Assembly: GCA_002293615.1 (NCBI GenBank)
Contig: DBDN01000068.1
Coordinates: 55,580-76,096 of the forward strand
From: Betaproteobacteria bacterium UBA931
GTDB lineage: Bacteria; Pseudomonadota; Gammaproteobacteria; Burkholderiales; Casimicrobiaceae
DNA length: 20,517 nucleotides
Direction: 5' to 3'
Part shown: positions 15,535-20,517 of the stretch, piece by piece
Numbering within the stretch: position 1 is the first letter of the stretch
How the letters are laid out: every line of letters starts with the position of its first letter
The notes under the pieces: generated by a model
Database searches by the model: none
The model's input: the letters and a program-made list of their open reading frames with translations, nothing else
Told to the model about the DNA's origin: nothing
Program-made: the position numbers and the translations under genes

Positions 15535-17937
15535 CTAAATAATGAATTGGCTGCCATTTCTCAATGCGTGCAGCCCAATCCACGCCTGCCCCAAACTCAA
15601 TCCGCCATCATTGGCGGGAGCGGCCTGCGCCTGATAAACGTTAAAACCGCGGTGCGTCAAACCATCATGCACGCCCTGCGCCAACAATGCGTTCATAAAA
15701 CACCCGCCACCGCAAACAATACGCGCAAGCCGCTCTTGTTTCGCCGCTTGCGCCGCCCACTCAATCGTCGCCGCGATCAGCGTGCCATGAAACAACGCCG
15801 CGCCATATTCGGCATCATCGATATCAAACAATGCCGCCAACAGCGGTTTGATATCCAGCAGATTACCATCAATCCGATAAAGCGGCTTGACCGGCAATGT
15901 ATCATGGCGCCGCAAGTAGCGATGCGCAAGTCCTTCGAGCTGCATCGCCGCCTGCCCTTCAAAGCGCATATGCGAGCATATGTTTAATGCCGCCGCCGCC
16001 GCATCGAACATCCTGCCCATGCCTGTAGTACGCGGCGTATGGCGCACTTTTCCACTTTTGGCGCGCATCAGCAACGTCGCAACCGTCGGCGCCGCTTTTT
16101 CCGCCGCAAAATGCGTCGTGATCGCGTTGGGAGCATCCTCTGAAGACAATGTCTGTGCCAATACGCTTGCGGCCATCCGCCAAGGCTCGCGTGCCGCACG
16201 ATCGCCGCCCGCCAAATACAATGGCGCCAGATGCCCCAAGCGCGCGCAAGCCGTTTGATCAACGCGCAATAATTCGCCGCCCCACGCTTCTCCGTCGTCG
16301 CCCAACCCGACGCCATCAAACGCCAAACCCAATACCGCATCATCCAAATGATGTTCCGCCATCACGGCAGCAATATGCGCATGATGATGCGACACCGCAA
16401 TCAGCGGCGCAGAAAAACGCTCTGCCCATACGGCGGCTGCATGGGTACTGTAAAAGTCAGGATGGCGATCATGCACAACGGCTTGCGGCGTTACCGCCAG
16501 CAATTGCATGAAATGCTCAACCATCGCGCACAACGCGTGGCGCGTCGCGGCATTATCCAGACTACCGATATGCGGTGATAAAAATGCCTCGTCACCACGC
16601 GTAATGCAAACCGTATTTTTGAAAAAAGCGCCGGTCGCCAAAATTGTTGGCGCATTTTCCGCGCAATTCAGGCGAATCGCCTGTGGCGCATAACCGCGGG
16701 CACGACGGAAAAATTGCGGCCGTTTTACGGTGTTTTCTTTAGGTTTCTCTTCAGGAGCACGCGTTACGCTGTCGTCGCATCGCGAGACAATATCGCGGTC
16801 ATGCACCAGCCACAGATCAGCGATATGGTGAAGCCGAAGAATCGCCTCATCGTTATCCACCACCAAAGGCTCGCCGCCGGGATTCGCCGAAGTCATCACC
16901 AACAGCATATCGTGCGCTTGCCGTAGCCACGCCAATGAAGTTGGACGGCCGAGCGCCTCATGAAAAAGCAAATAATGCATTGGTGTATAAGGCAGCATAA
17001 CACCCAGCGTATTCATTCCCGGTGCGATATCCGGCAGGATGTCATTCACGCTTTCTTTTTTATCAAGTAACACGATCGGGCGCGCTATCCCATTTAGCAG
17101 CTCATCCTCTTGATCGCTTACCATGCACCACTGCCGTGCCGACACGCTGTTGAGCATCATCACGGCAAACGGTTTTTCGTCGCGTGCTTTACGTTGCCGC
17201 AATGTTTTTACGGCTTGCCGGTTGCGTGCATCGCAGACCAGATGAAAGCCGCCCAACCCTTTCATCGCGACAATCGCACCCCGCTGCAACGCGTTGACGG
17301 CTTCTGCAATTGGGTCGCCGGCAATGCTGGTTTTATGCATATCCCACAGCTGCAACTGAGGACCGCATGCCGGGCAGGCATTAGGCTCGGCGTGGTAGCG
17401 TCGGTTTTCCTTTGCCCGATATTCCGACAAGCATGCCGGGCATTGAGAAAATTTTGCCATGCTTGTCGCGACGCGGTCGTAAGGCAACTGCCGTACCAGT
17501 GTATAGCGCGGGCCACAATGGGTACAGTTAATAAACGGGTAACGATAACGCCGATCACCCGGGGTCAACATTTCGTTCAGGCAATCGTCGCAAACAGCGC
17601 TGTCGACACCGATCATCGTGGTCAAAGAACCGGCGTGTTCACTCAAAACGATGGAAAAGCCGCCATCTGCTACCGGATCAACGGCAACATTCTCATGAGC
17701 AACATCGTCGATGCACGCCAGACGCGGTGCCTCATTTTTTAGGCGCGCAATAAAAGGCAATAACAACGTCGCGGCGCCTTGTATTTCAATAAGAACGCCC
17801 GCGGCATCGTTGCGTACCCATCCTGCCAACGCCATGCTTTCGGCAAGGTGATGTACAAAAGGGCGAAACCCCACGCCTTGAACAATGCCGCGCACCCGTA
17901 AGCGCCAGCGCGCGACTGCGATTTCCGGGCTGTTCAT
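15535..17937 (-). CDS. hypF: HypF, carbamoyltransferase for cyanide ligand synthesis
   Basis: HypF turns carbamoyl phosphate into a carbamoyl-AMP intermediate and passes the carbamoyl group to HypE. The product has an N-terminal acylphosphatase-like domain (RGIVQGVGFRPFVH) and two zinc fingers with paired CxxC motifs (CDDCLNEM...CTHC and CPACLSEY...CPAC). A YrdC-like nucleotide domain and a Kae1-like transferase domain follow (VHDRHPDFYST, HHHAHIAAVMAEH, FDGVGLGDDGEAWGGE, CGGGCFMN). It is about 800 residues, longer than the 750 of E. coli HypF; a charged insert sits between the YrdC and Kae1 parts (EEKPKENTVKRP). ATG 17937 was preferred over 17955, but neither has a strong ribosome site. Confidence 0.97.
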   Translation of the reverse strand: MNSPEIAVARWRLRVRGIVQGVGFRPFVHHLAESMALAGWVRNDAAGVLIEIQGAATLLLPFIARLKNEAPRLACIDDVAHENVAVDPVADGGFSIVLSEHAGSLTTMIGVDSAVCDDCLNEMLTPGDRRYRYPFINCTHCGPRYTLVRQLPYDRVATSMAKFSQCPACLSEYRAKENRRYHAEPNACPACGPQLQLWDMHKTSIAGDPIAEAVNALQRGAIVAMKGLGGFHLVCDARNRQAVKTLRQRKARDEKPFAVMMLNSVSARQWCMVSDQEDELLNGIARPIVLLDKKESVNDILPDIAPGMNTLGVMLPYTPMHYLLFHEALGRPTSLAWLRQAHDMLLVMTSANPGGEPLVVDNDEAILRLHHIADLWLVHDRDIVSRCDDSVTRAPEEKPKENTVKRPQFFRRARGYAPQAIRLNCAENAPTILATGAFFKNTVCITRGDEAFLSPHIGSLDNAATRHALCAMVEHFMQLLAVTPQAVVHDRHPDFYSTHAAAVWAERFSAPLIAVSHHHAHIAAVMAEHHLDDAVLGLAFDGVGLGDDGEAWGGELLRVDQTACARLGHLAPLYLAGGDRAAREPWRMAASVLAQTLSSEDAPNAITTHFAAEKAAPTVATLLMRAKSGKVRHTPRTTGMGRMFDAAAAALNICSHMRFEGQAAMQLEGLAHRYLRRHDTLPVKPLYRIDGNLLDIKPLLAALFDIDDAEYGAALFHGTLIAATIEWAAQAAKQERLARIVCGGGCFMNALLAQGVHDGLTHRGFNVYQAQAAPANDGGLSLGQAWIGLHALRNGSQFII

Positions 17938-17976
17938 GAGCCTGTTGCCGCACACATGGTCAAAGGCAGAAAGCCG

Positions 17977-18903
17977 CTATTGTTGCTTTAGAAGCGCTTC
18001 CAGATCGGCAACACGCTTACGCAAGGCGTCAATATCATTATCACGCACCTGGCACGCTTTTTCTGCGCACGCGATCAACCAGTCGCACCATTCATCCATG
18101 CCTTCGCCGGTGGTCACCGAAACGCGCATCACCTTAATTGCCGGGTTTACCTGCCGCGCGTAATTAATCGCTTGTTCAACGTCAAAGTCAACATACGGAA
18201 GCAAATCGATCTTGTTGATCAACATCACATCGGCTTCGTGAAACATGTCAGGATATTTTTGCGGTTTATCCGTACCTTCCGTAACCGAAAGAATCGCTAC
18301 CTTATGCGCCTCGCCCAAATCAAAAGCAGCCGGGCAAACCAGGTTGCCGACATTTTCAATGAACAACAATCCCCGCGATAATGATGATAAGTTATCCATC
18401 GCTTTTCGTACCATGCGCGCATCAAGATGGCAACCCTTGCCGGTATTGATCTGCACCGAAGGAACGCCCGTTGCCCGAATACGTTCCGCGTCGTTTTGCG
18501 TCTGCTGGTCGCCTTCGATAACCGTGCATGCCCAGTCTTTTTTCAACACCTCGACAGTCTTGACCAGCAGCGAGGTTTTCCCCGATCCGGGGCTGGAAAC
18601 CAGATTCAACACAAATAACGCGCGATCCTGAAACAAGCGCCGATTTTCCTGAGCAACGGCATCGTTGCGCTCCAGCAAATTGCGTTCGATTTCAACCATA
18701 CGCGACGCTTCGCTCAACGATGGATGATCGTGATGGTGGTGCCCATGACCGCAATGATGCGCGTGGCCGTGGTCATGCGCATGCACATGACGGTGTGTAT
18801 GATGATAATCGCCATGATCATGATCGTGACTATGCTCGTGATCATGCAATGGAATATCGTTAATGCGTACTTCTCCTTCGCCGCAGCCGCAAGTAGAACA
18901 CAT
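17977..18903 (-). CDS. hypB: HypB, GTPase and nickel chaperone with His-rich region
   Basis: HypB uses GTP hydrolysis with HypA to insert nickel into the hydrogenase active site. The 308-residue product begins MCSTCGCGEG, the N-terminal nickel site (Cys2, Cys5, Cys7). Residues 20-60 contain 22 histidines, a nickel storage region. The G domain has Walker A SSPGSGKT (103-110), the metal-binding Cys158-His159 and Cys190, and NKID (230-233). The last 20 residues form a heptad pattern (Ile291, Leu294, Val298, Leu301, Leu305), a short coiled coil past the usual G-domain end. ATG 18903 follows AAGGAG; the frame is open to 18951 but without a ribosome site. Confidence 0.98.
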   Translation of the reverse strand: MCSTCGCGEGEVRINDIPLHDHEHSHDHDHGDYHHTHRHVHAHDHGHAHHCGHGHHHHDHPSLSEASRMVEIERNLLERNDAVAQENRRLFQDRALFVLNLVSSPGSGKTSLLVKTVEVLKKDWACTVIEGDQQTQNDAERIRATGVPSVQINTGKGCHLDARMVRKAMDNLSSLSRGLLFIENVGNLVCPAAFDLGEAHKVAILSVTEGTDKPQKYPDMFHEADVMLINKIDLLPYVDFDVEQAINYARQVNPAIKVMRVSVTTGEGMDEWCDWLIACAEKACQVRDNDIDALRKRVADLEALLKQQ

Positions 18904-18937
18904 TTTTTCTCCTTTTCTTTTATCTTCCGAATATAGG

Positions 18938-19279
18938 CTAAATAATTTCAATAGACGCGATGCGCATTTCGTCGCCCTGCGTCACCGCCAGTTGGTGGCC
19001 GCCGCATTCCGGGCATGGCGCGCCAAGCCTGGGTAAATCCACCGTACGGCCGCATGGCACACACCATGCTTTACCGGGAATACGAATAATCTCAAACCGC
19101 GCACCTTCGGCAATCGTGCCGTGCGCTACCACCTCAAACGCAAACGACAAAGCGTCCGGCTCGGCATGTGACAACGCGCCCAGCTCAAATTGCACCGACT
19201 TTACTTTACGCGCATTGTTTTTACGCGCGGTCTCCTCAACAATTTCGTACATGCTTTTCGCCAATGACATCTCATGCAT
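18938..19279 (-). CDS. hypA: HypA, nickel chaperone / zinc protein
   Basis: HypA hands nickel to the hydrogenase large subunit together with HypB. The 113-residue product starts MHEMSLAKSM, so His2 can bind nickel. It has a structural zinc site with Cys73, Cys76, Cys89 and Cys92 in two CxxC motifs. Length and both sites are typical. ATG 19279 lies two bases after the TAA of hupK, and hypB follows after 34 bases. Confidence 0.98.
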   Translation of the reverse strand: MHEMSLAKSMYEIVEETARKNNARKVKSVQFELGALSHAEPDALSFAFEVVAHGTIAEGARFEIIRIPGKAWCVPCGRTVDLPRLGAPCPECGGHQLAVTQGDEMRIASIEII

Positions 19280-19281
19280 TT

Positions 19282-20379
19282 TTATGCCCCGTCAATCTTG
19301 ATTTCAAAAGCCACACATGGGTCAAGCACCTGCACAAGCTCGTTTGCGTACCGCAGTAAACGCTCCTGATCCTTTGCTGAAGCACCGACCAGCGTCAGTA
19401 AAGCGCCTTTTTCATGCAGGTTCCAATCAGTCGGCGCGCAAATATCGTAAGCAATGATTTCGCCGTTTTCAACACGGGCGCGATGCATCAGAACACCACG
19501 AGCACACTTCACTTCGGCAGTTCCGTACTGCTCGGCCACCCGATATGCACGAACCCATGGCGACCCCTCGTAATCGCCAAATAAAATGGTGAGCGTCCGC
19601 GCCACATCAACCATTCGTGCTGCGATTCGTGCCGCGGCATTATTGCCAAATCGTTCTATGACCAAACGCATCGCAGGCTCTTTGTGAACACGCAACCAAC
19701 AGCTTGCGTCATAGGGGTGTGTCGTCAAATCCTGCCAGGAAACCGTGCCGTAACGATAGTGTTTGCATGGCAATGAATGAATAGCCGCCCTTCCCAATAA
19801 CGGAATATCTTGCGCCAGCCGACGAAACCACTGCCATACCGGCGTTGGCGGAAATTCGCCCAAGTTGCGCGCGACGGCCGCTTTTTCCAAAAAAGCGGCT
19901 GCCTCATTGCCAAAAACGTAAGTCGCACAAAATTCATTCCAACGCACCAGCACTGTGCGGTAACCATCGGGGATAACCGCTTCCTTTTGCTGAATTGCCT
20001 GGCGTAAATGCGATAAGAAAAGATTGCTCTGCTGCCAAACTTGCGCAAATTGACACATCATGTGCATGTCGCGCAATTCTTCAGGAAGTTGAAACGTCAA
20101 CGAACGCAAACTTTCCTGAATACTCTCAACCTGCACCGCCAACGTTTGCTGCATTTTGGTATTCTCGTCGATGCTCTCACCGGCAGCCGTCGTCAACGCG
20201 CTCCAAGCAGCTGCGCTTTGCGCGTGGGTGCAAACGCTGAACACCGATGGCAATAAACTCATTCCCTCTTCAATGCTGCGTCTATGCAATAACGCCTGAA
20301 TATCAATCTGCTGGCGTTCTACGCAGACATGAGTGACGCGCTCCTGATGTACCTGCAATTTCAACAACAGTTCGCGCAT
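19282..20379 (-). CDS. hupK: HupK/HoxV-like hydrogenase assembly scaffold (large-subunit homologue)
   Basis: The 365-residue product resembles a shortened [NiFe]-hydrogenase large subunit. FSVCTHAQSAAAWSAL (Cys50) corresponds to the N-terminal CxxC region. ARGVLMHRARVENGEIIAYD and PTDWNLHEKG match the large-subunit core, and DPCVAFEIKI (Cys355) at the end corresponds to the C-terminal DPCxxCxxH. One cysteine of each pair is kept and the other is replaced, so it cannot hold a full NiFe site. In Ralstonia, HoxV serves as an intermediate scaffold for Fe(CN)2CO. Position before hypA supports the HupK name. Its ATG overlaps the stop of the upstream gene (TAATG). The family call is by motif reading only. 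Confidence 0.8.
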   Translation of the reverse strand: MRELLLKLQVHQERVTHVCVERQQIDIQALLHRRSIEEGMSLLPSVFSVCTHAQSAAAWSALTTAAGESIDENTKMQQTLAVQVESIQESLRSLTFQLPEELRDMHMMCQFAQVWQQSNLFLSHLRQAIQQKEAVIPDGYRTVLVRWNEFCATYVFGNEAAAFLEKAAVARNLGEFPPTPVWQWFRRLAQDIPLLGRAAIHSLPCKHYRYGTVSWQDLTTHPYDASCWLRVHKEPAMRLVIERFGNNAAARIAARMVDVARTLTILFGDYEGSPWVRAYRVAEQYGTAEVKCARGVLMHRARVENGEIIAYDICAPTDWNLHEKGALLTLVGASAKDQERLLRYANELVQVLDPCVAFEIKIDGA

Positions 20380-20517
20380 TATTTTGGCTCGCCTCGTAAA
20401 AAACGGCCGCGCAGAAAATCGCGTTTCGATAATGGCGCTTCCATACGCTCCTGCAATGTCGGCGGCGACTCGCCGGTTTTCGCCGGAGCGTCGCTTTTAA
20501 ACAAAGCTTCCAGCATA
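20379..20517 (-). CDS. C-terminal end of a gene upstream of hupK, possibly HupJ/HybE-like
   Basis: An open frame enters from the right edge and ends with TAA at 20381-20379, overlapping the hupK ATG by one base. At least 45 codons are visible, including a Pro-rich segment (SPPTLQERMEAPL) and a basic end SKRDFLRGRFLRGEPK. A Met lies 1 base inside the edge, so it could also be a complete small protein. In hup clusters the gene before hupK is usually hupJ, a HybE-type chaperone, and the overlapping stop/start shows it is co-transcribed. The identity is inferred from position, not from a recognised domain. Confidence 0.45.
   Translation of the reverse strand, partial: MLEALFKSDAPAKTGESPPTLQERMEAPLSKRDFLRGRFLRGEPK

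Noticed and set aside
1..20517. Mobile elements, CRISPR arrays, toxin-antitoxin or defence genes
   Set aside because: No transposase, integrase, direct-repeat array or recognisable defence protein was seen on either strand; every long frame is explained by housekeeping or hydrogenase genes.

Overview
The window looks like a contiguous piece of a betaproteobacterial chromosome with intermediate G+C. The evidence is the block tRNA-Leu, tig, clpP, clpX, lon, hupB, tRNA-Val, tRNA-Asp, an arrangement I know from Betaproteobacteria, plus the sequence character of the housekeeping proteins. I cannot place it to genus. No insertion sequence, integrase, CRISPR array or phage gene was seen.

Left part (1-8284), minus strand. 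Reading in the direction of transcription, rnpB (RNase P RNA) comes first. A promoter then drives tRNA-Leu(UAG), trigger factor, ClpP, ClpX, Lon and the HU histone-like protein, followed by tRNA-Val(UAC), tRNA-Asp(GUC) and a strong Rho-independent terminator. This is a protein folding and turnover block bounded by tRNA genes. Beyond it, the 5' part of pstS (periplasmic phosphate-binding protein) runs off the left edge, preceded by a nested inverted repeat.

Middle part (8285-13012), plus strand. uvrC (nucleotide excision repair) is divergent from rnpB. It is followed by pgsA (phosphatidylglycerophosphate synthase) and a long-form leuA (2-isopropylmalate synthase). leuA is preceded by an untracked 29-codon ORF with ten leucines, very probably a leucine attenuation leader peptide (leuL). 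A symmetrical, bidirectional terminator separates leuA from the convergent hydrogenase genes.

Right part (13105-20517), minus strand. This is a tightly packed [NiFe]-hydrogenase maturation operon in the order (hupJ/hybE-like fragment)-hupK-hypA-hypB-hypF-hypC-hypD-hypE. HypF and HypE make the cyanide ligands. HypC, HypD and probably HupK carry and assemble the Fe(CN)2CO unit. HypA and HypB deliver nickel. The hydrogenase structural genes are not in the window and probably lie beyond its right edge.

The observations most worth following are the leuL leader, the nested stem upstream of pstS, the HupK pseudo-large-subunit that keeps only one cysteine of each active-site pair, and a short SD-preceded ORF just downstream of rnpB. 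I found no clearly novel defence or metabolic system; most of the window is well-known housekeeping and hydrogenase maturation.
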